Both the position numbers and the translations under genes were made by a program. 47,469 nucleotides of DNA from an uncultured beta proteobacterium. Lineage in GTDB: Bacteria > Pseudomonadota > Gammaproteobacteria > Burkholderiales > Rhodocyclaceae. A model generated the notes under the pieces. It did not search any database. It saw only the letters and a program-made list of their open reading frames with translations, and was not told the origin of the DNA. Below are positions 27,798 through 36,606 of the stretch, piece after piece. The stretch spans positions 1-47,469 of the forward strand of contig CAIVQO010000027.1 of the NCBI GenBank assembly GCA_903908065.1. Reading direction: 5' to 3'. Each line of letters starts with the position of its first letter. Position 1 is the first letter of the stretch.

Positions 27798-27921
27798 AAA
27801 ATAAAAGCCCTCGACCAAAGGGGGAAGGCCGAGGGCAAAACACCTTGAAGAAATCAAGGCACCCGCTCAGGGAGGTGAAGCGGGAGGCAGCGCAAACGAA
27901 TGAATCGTTCGCCGCCACCTG
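27798..27921 (-). ncRNA. Candidate small RNA between engB and hemB
   Basis: Predicted transcript of about 124 nt on the minus strand. It has an imperfect 5' hairpin (27887-27917), a hairpin with a CCCGCT/AGCGGG stem (27862-27884) whose loop exposes CACCUCCC, a small hairpin TCAAGG/CCTTGA type (27843-27859), and a terminator hairpin with stem GCCCTCG/CGAGGGC (27807-27836) and a C-rich loop (CCUUCCCCCUUUGG), ending in UUUUAUUUU. The C-rich loops could pair with Shine-Dalgarno sequences. A sigma70-like promoter lies directly upstream. No open reading frame of note is inside. It is next to engB, the location of Spot 42 and ErsA in other bacteria. I do not recognise the family. Confidence 0.65.
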
Positions 27922-27927
27922 CTAACT

Positions 27928-28999
<1,072 letters not shown>

Positions 29000-29006
29000 G
29001 CCTTAT

Positions 29007-29034
29007 TCCAAAAGTCGGCGCTGGCGACACGGCG
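29007..29034 (+). repeat. Dispersed 28-nt intergenic repeat, copy 2
   Basis: Matches 19780-19807 at 25 of 28 positions, in the same orientation. It lies between the convergent hemB and slmA genes. Here it extends into a longer imperfect palindrome (GTCGGCGC ... GCGCCCCGAC). Confidence 0.5.
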
Positions 29035-29054
29035 CCCCGACAGACGTCAGGCCA

Positions 29055-29642
29055 TCAGCGCGCCAGAATCGGCCATTGCGCTGGCCATCCGGCCAACGGA
29101 TCTTCCTTGAAGCCGCTTTTGACAAAGCGCTGCCAGCGGCCGAGCGCATAACAAACCAGCAGGTTGGCATGGGCGCCGAAATCGTGCTCGGCCGAAAGCG
29201 CGCCCTGCGCCGCCGCCACCTTGAGGCATTGCTTGAGGGTCGAGTCGATGCGGTCAAGCAGCTGGTTGATCCGTGTTTGCAGGCGGGGGTTTTCGTGAAC
29301 CAGCGCGTCGCCGACCAGGACGCGGGTCAGGCCCCGGTTCTTCTGCGCAAAGCGCAGCAGCGAGGCGATGATCGCCTCGGCCTGCTTGAGACCGGATTCT
29401 TCTGCCGATTCGATCTGGTTGATGACTGAGAACACGCCGGTTTCGATGAACTCGATCAGTCCCTCGTACATCTGCGCCTTGCTGGCGAAATGGCGATAGA
29501 GGGCGGCTTCCGAGACCTGCAGTTGCTTGGCCAGCAGCGCGGTGGTGACCTTCTCCGCGGCCGGGCGCTCCAGCATTTCGGCGATGGTTTGCAGGATCAG
29601 CAGCTTTTTCTCGCCGACCTTGGCGGCTCGTTCGTCGTTCAT
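29055..29642 (-). CDS. slmA: TetR-family nucleoid occlusion factor SlmA
   Basis: A 195-aa TetR-fold protein. The helix-turn-helix region reads ILQTIAEMLERPAAEKVTT then LQVSEAALYRHFASKAQMYEGLIEFIE, very close to SlmA, which binds chromosomal sites and blocks FtsZ ring assembly over the nucleoid. The length is right for SlmA, and the C-terminal half lacks a metabolite-specific signature. It lies 22 nt downstream of argB, as in many betaproteobacteria, and is probably co-transcribed with it. Confidence 0.92.
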   Translation of the reverse strand: MNDERAAKVGEKKLLILQTIAEMLERPAAEKVTTALLAKQLQVSEAALYRHFASKAQMYEGLIEFIETGVFSVINQIESAEESGLKQAEAIIASLLRFAQKNRGLTRVLVGDALVHENPRLQTRINQLLDRIDSTLKQCLKVAAAQGALSAEHDFGAHANLLVCYALGRWQRFVKSGFKEDPLAGWPAQWPILAR

Positions 29643-29664
29643 CGCGTCCTCCTCGCGCTGGCGT

Positions 29665-30564
<900 letters not shown>

Positions 30565-30615
30565 TTAGTGGTAACTCCGTCCATTCTACCGAGAGCCCGG
30601 CGCGACGCCAGGATG

Positions 30616-30642
30616 AAAAAAGGCCGGGCAGTGCCCGGCCTT
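30616..30642 (-). terminator. Rho-independent terminator after the Met/Gly-rich protein gene
   Basis: AAGGCCGGGCA pairs with TGCCCGGCCTT (30620-30642) around a one-base centre, and six T follow on the minus strand. It separates the small exported protein gene from argB. Confidence 0.9.
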
Positions 30643-30663
30643 GGGGTCGTGCTATGCCACGCC

Positions 30664-31020
30664 TTACTTCAACATGCCACCGGCTTTCATCCGGTCACAG
30701 GCGTTGGCGCGAGGAGTGGGCAATGTCTTGCCCTGTTCCTTGGCCTTTGCTTCCATGGCCTTGTGGTGTTCCGCCTGATAGGCCTTGCACTCGTCGAAGG
30801 TCTTGAACGACCACATCTTGTCGCGATGCGCCGTGCGTTCTTCCGCACTCATCAGCGACCATCCCGGCGTGTTGCCCTGGTTGAAGGCGAAGCGGCCGCC
30901 CTTGCCGGGACCCATGCCACCCATGCCCATGCCGCCCATTCCGGGGCCCATTTGCGCCACGACCGGCGCCGCAACCGTGGCGGCGACGATGGCGATCAAT
31001 GCGATTTGCGAGCGTTTCAT
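30664..31020 (-). CDS. Small exported Met/Gly-rich protein of unknown function
   Basis: A 118-aa protein with a signal peptide (to about residue 22, ATVAAPVVAQ). The mature protein begins with a Met/Gly-rich repeat-like stretch (MGPGMGGMGMGGMGPGKGG). A helical charged domain follows with SAEERTAHRDKMWSFKTFDECKAYQAEH, and the protein ends NACDRMKAGGMLK. There are two Cys. The helical part resembles Spy/CpxP-like or conserved proteobacterial periplasmic proteins; the Met-rich part could bind copper or another soft metal. The ATG at 31020 has AAGGAAG upstream, and a longer frame to 31185 lacks a signal peptide. It has its own terminator. Confidence 0.75.
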   Translation of the reverse strand: MKRSQIALIAIVAATVAAPVVAQMGPGMGGMGMGGMGPGKGGRFAFNQGNTPGWSLMSAEERTAHRDKMWSFKTFDECKAYQAEHHKAMEAKAKEQGKTLPTPRANACDRMKAGGMLK

Positions 31021-31144
31021 GATGCTTCCTTTCGTCTGTCGATCCCGGCGGGTGCCGGCTTGCTTTGAGTTAAGTCCATGACTCTGTCTTGGGCAAGGGG
31101 AAGATCGCAACAGTTTGTAAATCCACCTGCCAACGCATAGCGAT

Positions 31145-31202
31145 TTCCTATTCATCAAATCGGAAAATAGTCTTGGACAATCCATTTTTGATCCAACAGA
31201 AT
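31145..31202 (+). promoter_or_regulatory. Promoter-operator A upstream of cbiM-cynS (shared with scn promoter)
   Basis: This block matches 35530-35587 in sequence and spacing. TTCCTATTC (31145-31153) and CGGAAAATAGTCTTGGAC (31161-31178) are identical in both, and 32 of the first 36 positions match. CTATT-N13-AATAG (31148-31170) forms an inverted repeat of the LysR-regulator type. TTGGAC (31173-31178) and CAGAAT (31197-31202), 18 nt apart, are a plausible promoter. The 326-bp gap 31021-31346 holds nothing else recognised except a 7-bp hairpin, CTGCCGT/ACGGCAG, near 31293-31310 in the predicted leader. Confidence 0.75.
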
Positions 31203-31346
31203 TGAATCATCAAGGTTTAAAGCGTTAGCGCGTTGGAGCTTTGTTTTTCCCGAAAGCAAGCGCTAGGCAATTGATTCGTAGTCTGTAAATGTCGCTGCCG
31301 TAAGCACGGCAGTATTGTTGCACCGCACCCAAGAGGAGAAGCAAGC

Positions 31347-32030
31347 ATGCATATCGAACCTGGCATCGTTGTCGGAGCTACCAAACTGGCCCTGGGTTAC
31401 GCCACGGCGGCCGGCGCGATCGGCTATTCGGCCAAGCTCGCGCTGGACATGGCGAAAAAGGACGGCGTCGGCCCAATGGCGGCCCGTGCCCTGATCGCTG
31501 CGGTATTGGTCCTGAGTTTCTTCGAAATCCTGCCGCACTACCCGGTTGGCGTTTCCGAAGTGCACTTCATCCTCGGCTCGACGCTGTTCCTGATGTTCGG
31601 CGCCGGACCTGCGGCGCTCGGCCTTGCTGCCGGCCTGCTGGTGCAGGGCCTGCTGTTTGCGCCGACTGACCTGCCGCAATACGGCATGAACGTGACCAGC
31701 CTGCTGGTGCCTCTGCTGGCGGTACACGCGCTCGCGGCCAAGATCATTCCTGCCAATACCGCCTATACCGACGTCAGCTACGCCCAGGCGCTCAAGCTCT
31801 CGACGGCCTATCAGGGTGGCGTGGTGGCCTGGGTGGCCTTCTGGGCCTTTTACGGTGCCGGCTTTGGTGCCGAGAATCTGGCCAATGTGGCAGCGTTCGG
31901 CGGTGCGTATTTGAGTGTGATCCTCATCGAGCCCGTGCTTGACCTGGGCATGCTGGCGGTTGCCAAGACCCTGCGCTCGATGGAGAGCAGCAAGCTGTTC
32001 CACGCCAGGATGTACCACCCCGCCATTTGA
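31347..32030 (+). CDS. cbiM: CbiM-type cobalt permease (energy-coupling factor family)
   Basis: A 227-aa polytopic membrane protein. The N-terminal MHIEPGIVVGA carries the His2 region used by CbiM to bind Co2+, and HFILGSTLFLMFGAGPAALG, GLLFAPTDLPQYGMN are strongly CbiM-like. No cbiN, cbiQ or cbiO is beside it, so it is an orphan substrate subunit, or it functions alone. GAGGAG lies before the ATG. The promoter is a copy of the one upstream of scnBAC, and thiocyanate hydrolase is a cobalt enzyme, so a role in supplying cobalt is likely. Nickel cannot be ruled out. Confidence 0.88.
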   Translation: MHIEPGIVVGATKLALGYATAAGAIGYSAKLALDMAKKDGVGPMAARALIAAVLVLSFFEILPHYPVGVSEVHFILGSTLFLMFGAGPAALGLAAGLLVQGLLFAPTDLPQYGMNVTSLLVPLLAVHALAAKIIPANTAYTDVSYAQALKLSTAYQGGVVAWVAFWAFYGAGFGAENLANVAAFGGAYLSVILIEPVLDLGMLAVAKTLRSMESSKLFHARMYHPAI

Positions 32031-32039
32031 TGGCATTGC

Positions 32040-32065
32040 GGGTATCCGGCCCCGGCCGGATACCC
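32040..32065 (+). repeat. Intercistronic hairpin between cbiM and cynS
   Basis: GGGTATCCGG (32040-32049) pairs perfectly with CCGGATACCC (32056-32065), and the loop is CCCCGG. No U-tract follows, so read-through into cynS is likely. It may adjust relative expression or RNA stability. Confidence 0.6.
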
Positions 32066-32167
32066 CGGTGCCAGAGGTTTCGAGACGGAACCGAATGCGC
32101 CGGCTTTCAGCGTTACACCCCCACCCCAGCCATACCAACTCAAACAACAAATTTACGGATTCAGCAC

Positions 32168-32608
32168 ATGAACAAAGCGGAAATGAAGGATGCGATCCTG
32201 GACGCCAAGGACGCAAAGAAGCTCAAGTGGGCCGACATCGCCAAGGCAGCTGGAATCTCGCCGGAATTTGTCTGCTCGGCCTGTCTGGGCATGAATCATC
32301 TGGAGAAAAAGCCTGCCGATGCGGTTGCCAAGGTGCTCGGCCTCGGCAAGGAGGTTTCGGCTGCCCTCCAGCGTTTCCCGAAAAAGACCTGGACCCAGAC
32401 GATTCCCACTGACCCCTTGATTTATCGCTGGTATGAAATCGTTGGTGTCTACGGTGAAACCATCAAGGAAATCATCAACGAGAAATTCGGCGACGGCATC
32501 ATGAGCGCAATCGACTTTTCCATGGATATCCAGAAGCAGGAAGATCCCAAGGGCGATCGCGTGGTGGTTACCCTGAACGGCAAGTTCCTGCCCTACAAGG
32601 CTTGGTAA
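32168..32608 (+). CDS. cynS: Cyanate hydratase (cyanase) CynS
   Basis: Converts cyanate plus bicarbonate to carbamate and CO2, releasing ammonia and CO2. The 146-aa protein has catalytic Arg87, Glu90 and Ser113, at the same spacing as Arg96, Glu99 and Ser122 of the E. coli enzyme. Motifs are LIYRWYEIVGVYGETIKEII and IMSAIDFSMDI, and the C-terminus is FLPYKAW. The start at 32168 begins MNKAEMKDAI. It is the second gene of the cbiM-cynS unit, which a terminator closes. Cyanate could arise from thiocyanate or from urea-type compounds. Confidence 0.95.
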   Translation: MNKAEMKDAILDAKDAKKLKWADIAKAAGISPEFVCSACLGMNHLEKKPADAVAKVLGLGKEVSAALQRFPKKTWTQTIPTDPLIYRWYEIVGVYGETIKEIINEKFGDGIMSAIDFSMDIQKQEDPKGDRVVVTLNGKFLPYKAW

Positions 32609-32636
32609 GACGCTTTCGGATTCAGCCGGCGCAAAG

Positions 32637-32676
32637 AAACCGGGTACCGCAGCGCGGTCCCGGTTTTTGCGTTTTT
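32637..32676 (+). terminator. Rho-independent terminator after cynS
   Basis: AAACCGGG (32637-32644) pairs with CCCGGTTT (32659-32666) and inner ACCGC with GCGGT, with a bulged T. It is followed by a T-rich stretch (TTTTTGCGTTTTT). It ends the cbiM-cynS unit. Confidence 0.85.
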
Positions 32677-32726
32677 GGGTATGGCGTCTGGTTCAGACGG
32701 AAAAATCGTGAACGTGGAGATAGACA

Positions 32727-33548
32727 GTGACAGCGAAAGACCCTCATAGATTCGTCAATGAACTCGATGCGGCGGCGATCGAGCGTCTGATTGCACGTTT
32801 GGAGAGCCGCGCCAAGGACAAGGTATTTACGCGATTGTTCGATCGCTACGCGCCCGAACTGGTCCCGGGGCCGGAGGGCCAAGTGCTGGAGGTCGGTTGC
32901 GGCACCGGGGCTACTTTGCGGTCCTTGGTTCGTCGCCCGGATTTCAGGGGGCGCGCCGTCGGTGTCGATCAGAGTGCCGATTTCATTGACGCAGCGCGCA
33001 GGTTTGTGGCAACCGAGCCCTTTGCCGATCAGGTCGAGTTCGATGTCGGTGATGCGCACCGCTTGGACTTTCCCGATGCCAGCTTCGATATCGTTTTTGC
33101 CCATACGCTGATCAGCCATGTCACCGATCCGCTGTCCGTATTGCGCGAGATGGTGCGCCTGGTGAAGCCAGGCGGCAAGCTGGCGATCTTCGACGGTGAC
33201 TATGCCTCGATGACCTACGCCTTGCCCGACCACGACCTGGGGCAGCGCCTGGATGCCGCGCTGGTGAAAGCCAGCTTCAACAATCCGCGGATCATGCGCG
33301 ACCTGCCGAGAATGATGCCCGAGTTCGGGCTCAAGCTGGAGTCGGCCTGGGGCGAGGCCGTGGTGGAAATCGGCAACGGCAGTTACTTCAAATCCTTCGT
33401 CGAAACCTATGCGCCCTACATCGTCAAGGCTGGCTTCTTCCCCGCCGAAGTGGTAGAGCCCTGGTTGGCCGCGCAGATCAAGGCGATCGAGGATGGCACT
33501 TTCTTTGCGGCCTGTACCTATTACACTTACATCGCCCGTCGCGTCTAG
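32727..33548 (+). CDS. SAM-dependent class I methyltransferase
   Basis: A 273-aa soluble enzyme with the class I fold. Motif I is VLEVGCGTGATL, followed by GVDQSADFIDAAR, the acidic loop VGDAHRLDFPDASFDIVFAH and a LVKPGGKLAIFDGDY stretch, as in UbiE/methyltransferase-11 proteins. The C-terminal half (about 170-273) has no motif I recognise. The start is GTG at 32727, and GGAG lies 8 to 10 nt upstream. It sits just beyond a terminator, so it is a separate unit from cynS. The substrate is not known. In this island a thiol or thiocyanate methylation is conceivable but unsupported. Confidence 0.82.
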   Translation: MTAKDPHRFVNELDAAAIERLIARLESRAKDKVFTRLFDRYAPELVPGPEGQVLEVGCGTGATLRSLVRRPDFRGRAVGVDQSADFIDAARRFVATEPFADQVEFDVGDAHRLDFPDASFDIVFAHTLISHVTDPLSVLREMVRLVKPGGKLAIFDGDYASMTYALPDHDLGQRLDAALVKASFNNPRIMRDLPRMMPEFGLKLESAWGEAVVEIGNGSYFKSFVETYAPYIVKAGFFPAEVVEPWLAAQIKAIEDGTFFAACTYYTYIARRV

Positions 33549-33601
33549 CCTCGCGGGCGCATGGCCACCGGCCATTGCTTGCCAACGTCGAACGAGAGCC
33601 C

Positions 33602-34483
33602 ATGAGCCCGGATTTTTTCATTGTTGATGTCTTTGCCGCGCGCGCTTACGCCGGCAACCCGTTGGCTGTTGTGCTCGGCGCCGAGCGGCTGAGCGACGAA
33701 ACCATGCAACTCCTGGCGGCCGAGACCAATTACTCGGAAACCACCTTCGTCTACTCTGGGAAGGAGGCGAATGGCGGCTATCGGACCCGCCTGTTTACGC
33801 CTGCCAGGGAAATTGCCTTTGCCGGGCATCCTATCCTCGGCACGGCATGGGTCATTGAAAAGTGGCTCCCGGGTGCCGCAGGAGATCGCGTCAAACTCAA
33901 CCTCCAGGTGGGCGAGATTCCGGTGTATTTCGAACACGACGGGGAGGGCGCCGATACCCTGTGGTTCGACGCTCCGCCCATCGCCGCGGGCATCCGCTGC
34001 GCTCCGGCAAGGATGGCTGTAGCCTTGGGCTTGGCAGAGGACGACATTGATCCACGTTACCCGGTTCAGGTCATGTCGGCAGGTACCTCAGCGGTGATTG
34101 TTCCTTTGCGAAGCCGCGCCGCGCTGCAGCGTGCAATGTTGGATCTGGCGACCTATGCCGGGTTGATGGCGGAGGGATTTCCTCCGCTTACCTATTTATT
34201 CTGCGCCGAAACCCAGTCAAAGGACAACGATTTGTCAGCGCGCTTTTTCTTCGAAGCGCACGGTGTCAGGGAAGATCCTGCTACCGGCAATGGCGCGGCC
34301 TTCCTGGCCAGTTATTTGCGGATGCATGAGGTCTATCCGCGCGAAAAGTTCTCCTGGCGCATCGAGCAGGGGCATGAGCTGCGACGGCCGTCGCTGGTGC
34401 GGATACGCATCGGAAATGGTGCCGGCTCGACAATCCAGGTCGGTGGCGGCGTCGTTGCGGCAATCCAGGGAAACCTGCTTTAG
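33602..34483 (+). CDS. PhzF-family isomerase-like protein
   Basis: A 293-aa protein of the PhzF/diaminopimelate-epimerase-like fold. Family marks are DVFAARAYAGNPLAVVL, ETNYSETTFVY (the catalytic Glu region), FAGHPILGTAWV, and the C-terminal domain with EDPATGNGAAFLASYLR. PhzF of phenazine synthesis is an isomerase, but most relatives have unknown substrates. It lies 53 nt downstream of the methyltransferase gene and is probably in the same unit. It converges on the LysR gene. Confidence 0.87.
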   Translation: MSPDFFIVDVFAARAYAGNPLAVVLGAERLSDETMQLLAAETNYSETTFVYSGKEANGGYRTRLFTPAREIAFAGHPILGTAWVIEKWLPGAAGDRVKLNLQVGEIPVYFEHDGEGADTLWFDAPPIAAGIRCAPARMAVALGLAEDDIDPRYPVQVMSAGTSAVIVPLRSRAALQRAMLDLATYAGLMAEGFPPLTYLFCAETQSKDNDLSARFFFEAHGVREDPATGNGAAFLASYLRMHEVYPREKFSWRIEQGHELRRPSLVRIRIGNGAGSTIQVGGGVVAAIQGNLL

Positions 34484-34512
34484 GCCTGAGCGGGGCAGGG
34501 CGACTCCGGGAG

Positions 34513-35523
34513 TCAGGCGACAGCGACCCCGGACTTCGGCATCGTTGCAACCTTGCTGGCCATCCGGGACTTCCTGGGGACCGGCTCGATCGGCTGGTCA
34601 GGCGAGATTGGCGCGCGCCCGAAGTTCCACTCCGCGGCGAGTTTGCCAAAGGCACGGCAGGCCGGACTCTTGTAGGTTCCATGCGGGCCGATCAGGGCAA
34701 TCGTGTGGTGCGGCAGTTCCGGAATCAGCGGGACGGCATACAGGCGTGGCAGCGTGCAGGCTATGGTGGTGGGTAGCACTGTGATCAGGCGCCCCAGTCG
34801 TACCGATTGCACCATCATGCTCAGGGAATTTGTTTCCACGGCAATCCTTGGATGGACCCCGTTCTCCATGCAGTAAAGGTCGAAGTGGCGACGCAAGGCG
34901 AAATTCTGGTTCAACATCACCAGCGGCTCCTGGGAAAGCACTTCGATGCCCATGGGTGTCTGACGTCCGGCAAGCGCATGGTCGGCGCCGACCGCAAGGC
35001 TCAGGGGCTCCATGAACAGTGTGTGCAGTTCGATCTTGCTGGATTCGACTTCGCTCGGCGTCGCGTGGGTAAAGGCAATTCCGGCATCCAGCGTCCCTTC
35101 CGCGACACCGGCTTCGATCTGGTCTTGGGACATCTCCATGGCGCTGATGGCGATGCCGGGATAGCGCGCATTGAACTCGTCGACCAGGGATGTGGTCAGG
35201 TATTCGGTGATCGGCGTCATCCCGAGGCGGAGATAGCCACGGCTGAGGTCTTCAAGATCGACTACGGCGCGCTTGGCGGCGTCGAGTTCCTCCAGGGCGC
35301 GTCGGGCGTGACGCACATAGACTTCACCGGCATCGGTCAGGCGCACGGTGCGTCCCGAGCGATCCAGCAGCTGCGCGTCGAGCGCCTCCTCCAGCAGCTT
35401 TATCTGCTGCGATAGCGTTGGCTGTGAAACGTGCAGCGCTTCTGCAGCCCGCGTGAAGCTATGGTTCTCGGCAACCGAGAGGAGATAGCGGATCGAGCGG
35501 GGAAACATCAGCTTCGAATGCAT
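34513..35523 (-). CDS. LysR-type regulator, CynR-like
   Basis: A 336-aa transcription factor. The N-terminal winged helix-turn-helix (about 5-65) reads RYLLSVAENHSFTRAAEALHVSQ with LSQQIKLLEEAL, and the rest is the LysR co-inducer binding domain (about 90-295) with RLGMTPITEYLTTSLV and FALRRHFDLYC. The closest style I recognise is CynR, the cyanate-responsive activator of cynTSX. The ATG at 35523 has AGGA at 7 nt; an in-frame TTG two codons earlier is less likely. The operator block begins at 35530, overlapping its own ribosome binding region, so autoregulation is likely. It is divergent from scnBAC, the classical LysR arrangement. The inducer is expected to be cyanate or thiocyanate. Confidence 0.88.
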   Translation of the reverse strand: MHSKLMFPRSIRYLLSVAENHSFTRAAEALHVSQPTLSQQIKLLEEALDAQLLDRSGRTVRLTDAGEVYVRHARRALEELDAAKRAVVDLEDLSRGYLRLGMTPITEYLTTSLVDEFNARYPGIAISAMEMSQDQIEAGVAEGTLDAGIAFTHATPSEVESSKIELHTLFMEPLSLAVGADHALAGRQTPMGIEVLSQEPLVMLNQNFALRRHFDLYCMENGVHPRIAVETNSLSMMVQSVRLGRLITVLPTTIACTLPRLYAVPLIPELPHHTIALIGPHGTYKSPACRAFGKLAAEWNFGRAPISPDQPIEPVPRKSRMASKVATMPKSGVAVA

Positions 35524-35529
35524 AACCAA

Positions 35530-35587
35530 TTCCTATTCTGCGGATCGGAAAATAGTCTTGGACAAACTTGCTTGAATTCCACAAAAT
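35530..35587 (+). promoter_or_regulatory. Promoter-operator B upstream of scnBAC (shared with cbiM promoter)
   Basis: TTCCTATTC (35530-35538) and CGGAAAATAGTCTTGGAC (35546-35563) are exactly as in copy A, with the same distance between them. TTGGAC (35558-35563) and CAAAAT (35582-35587) are spaced 18 nt, as in copy A. Similarity continues to CATCAA at 35593-35598, again at the same offset. The predicted leader to scnB is about 185 nt, and I see no other gene in it. The LysR-type gene begins 7 nt away on the other strand. Confidence 0.78.
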
Positions 35588-35779
35588 TTAACCATCAACG
35601 ATTTACCGGTTTCCTTGCTGGGCAAAACGACTGGCAATGATACGACTAAAGGCAGATTGTTGATGCCGATCCGGAATCTGAAAGCCAAGGTCTAAAAAAT
35701 GCGGCTGCTTGAAGTTGCGTCGAATATTAGATCGACTGCCGTGATTCCGAACGACAACAATTTAAGGAGAAGTCCAGCC

Positions 35780-36220
35780 ATGTCATCAAGTACCAGAGAC
35801 GAAGTGCTGCGGCATTTGCAGGCGGTGGTTGAAATCGAGCCGCCCGTGCAGCAGACCGGCAAGGCGATCTATGCATCCGACCTTACCCACGAGATGTTCC
35901 GCGCCTACACCCGCTCGCCGCATGACGTGGGCGGCCAGGTGGATGTGCCGGTCGAGTGGACCGAAGAAGAGTCCGAGGCTTGGGGCTACCGGGCCTACGT
36001 CACTACCGAGTGCCTGGCGTGGCGCGGCGTCTGGTGTGCCGAAGAGCGGCGTCGCATGCAAAACGTCGATCTCGGAACTAGCCAGTACCTGGGTCTTCCG
36101 TATTACGGCCGTTGGCTGCTCTCGGCGGCCCGAATCCTGGTGGAGGGGCATCACATCACCCTTACCGAACTCATCAACAAAATCGACGAGGTGAAAAAGC
36201 GCCATGAGCCAGCACGATAG
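35780..36220 (+). CDS. scnB: Thiocyanate hydrolase beta subunit
   Basis: Subunit of the cobalt enzyme that hydrolyses thiocyanate to carbonyl sulfide and ammonia. The 146-aa protein corresponds to the N-terminal half of a nitrile hydratase beta chain. Visible features are VEWTEEESEAWGYRAYVTTE, the helical YLGLPYYGRWLLSAARILVE and TLTELINKIDEVKKRH, typical of ScnB. The ATG at 35780 has AAGGAG 10 nt upstream. The end overlaps the start of scnA by 17 nt. Gene order scnB-scnA-scnC matches Thiobacillus thioparus. Confidence 0.9.
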   Translation: MSSSTRDEVLRHLQAVVEIEPPVQQTGKAIYASDLTHEMFRAYTRSPHDVGGQVDVPVEWTEEESEAWGYRAYVTTECLAWRGVWCAEERRRMQNVDLGTSQYLGLPYYGRWLLSAARILVEGHHITLTELINKIDEVKKRHEPAR

Positions 36221-36569
36221 AACCCATCACGCCAGGATCGCCACCGGCAAGGGTGATCCGCAATGTTTTGCTGGCACGGCCGGTGGCCCACCCAAATTCA
36301 AGGTTGGTGATCGCGTCCGCATCAAGGACATGCCGGATATCTTCTACACGCGCTGCCAGGTTTATACCCGTGGTGCGGTCGGCGAAGTCGCCGTTGTCAC
36401 GCACGAGAGTCCGGCGCCGGAAGACGAGGCCTGGGGCCACGTAGACAAGTCCGAGTGGTTCTACATCGTGCGTTTCAAGCAGACGGATCTCTGGCCTGAA
36501 TATCCGGCAGCGTTTGCCAACGACACCTTGCAGACGGAGTTCTCCGAGCGTTGGCTCGAGGCGGTTTAA
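36204..36569 (+). CDS. scnA: Thiocyanate hydrolase alpha subunit
   Basis: A 121-aa subunit corresponding to the C-terminal SH3-like part of nitrile hydratase beta chains, split off as a separate protein in thiocyanate hydrolases. Motifs are PKFKVGDRVRIKDMPDIF, GAVGEVAVVTHESPAPED and KSEWFYIVRFKQTDLWPEY. It overlaps scnB, giving coupled translation and roughly equal amounts. It has an N-terminal His-rich stretch (HDRTHHARIATG). Confidence 0.9.
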   Translation: MSQHDRTHHARIATGKGDPQCFAGTAGGPPKFKVGDRVRIKDMPDIFYTRCQVYTRGAVGEVAVVTHESPAPEDEAWGHVDKSEWFYIVRFKQTDLWPEYPAAFANDTLQTEFSERWLEAV

Positions 36570-36606
36570 CCGGCCGATCGGCACCAGATTAAAGGAAGGG
36601 AATTAC

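Noticed and set aside
31293-31310. Hairpin in the cbiM leader as a cobalamin or Ni/Co riboswitch
   Set aside because: The stem is short, and the conserved riboswitch boxes (such as a cobalamin GCCACTG element) are absent.
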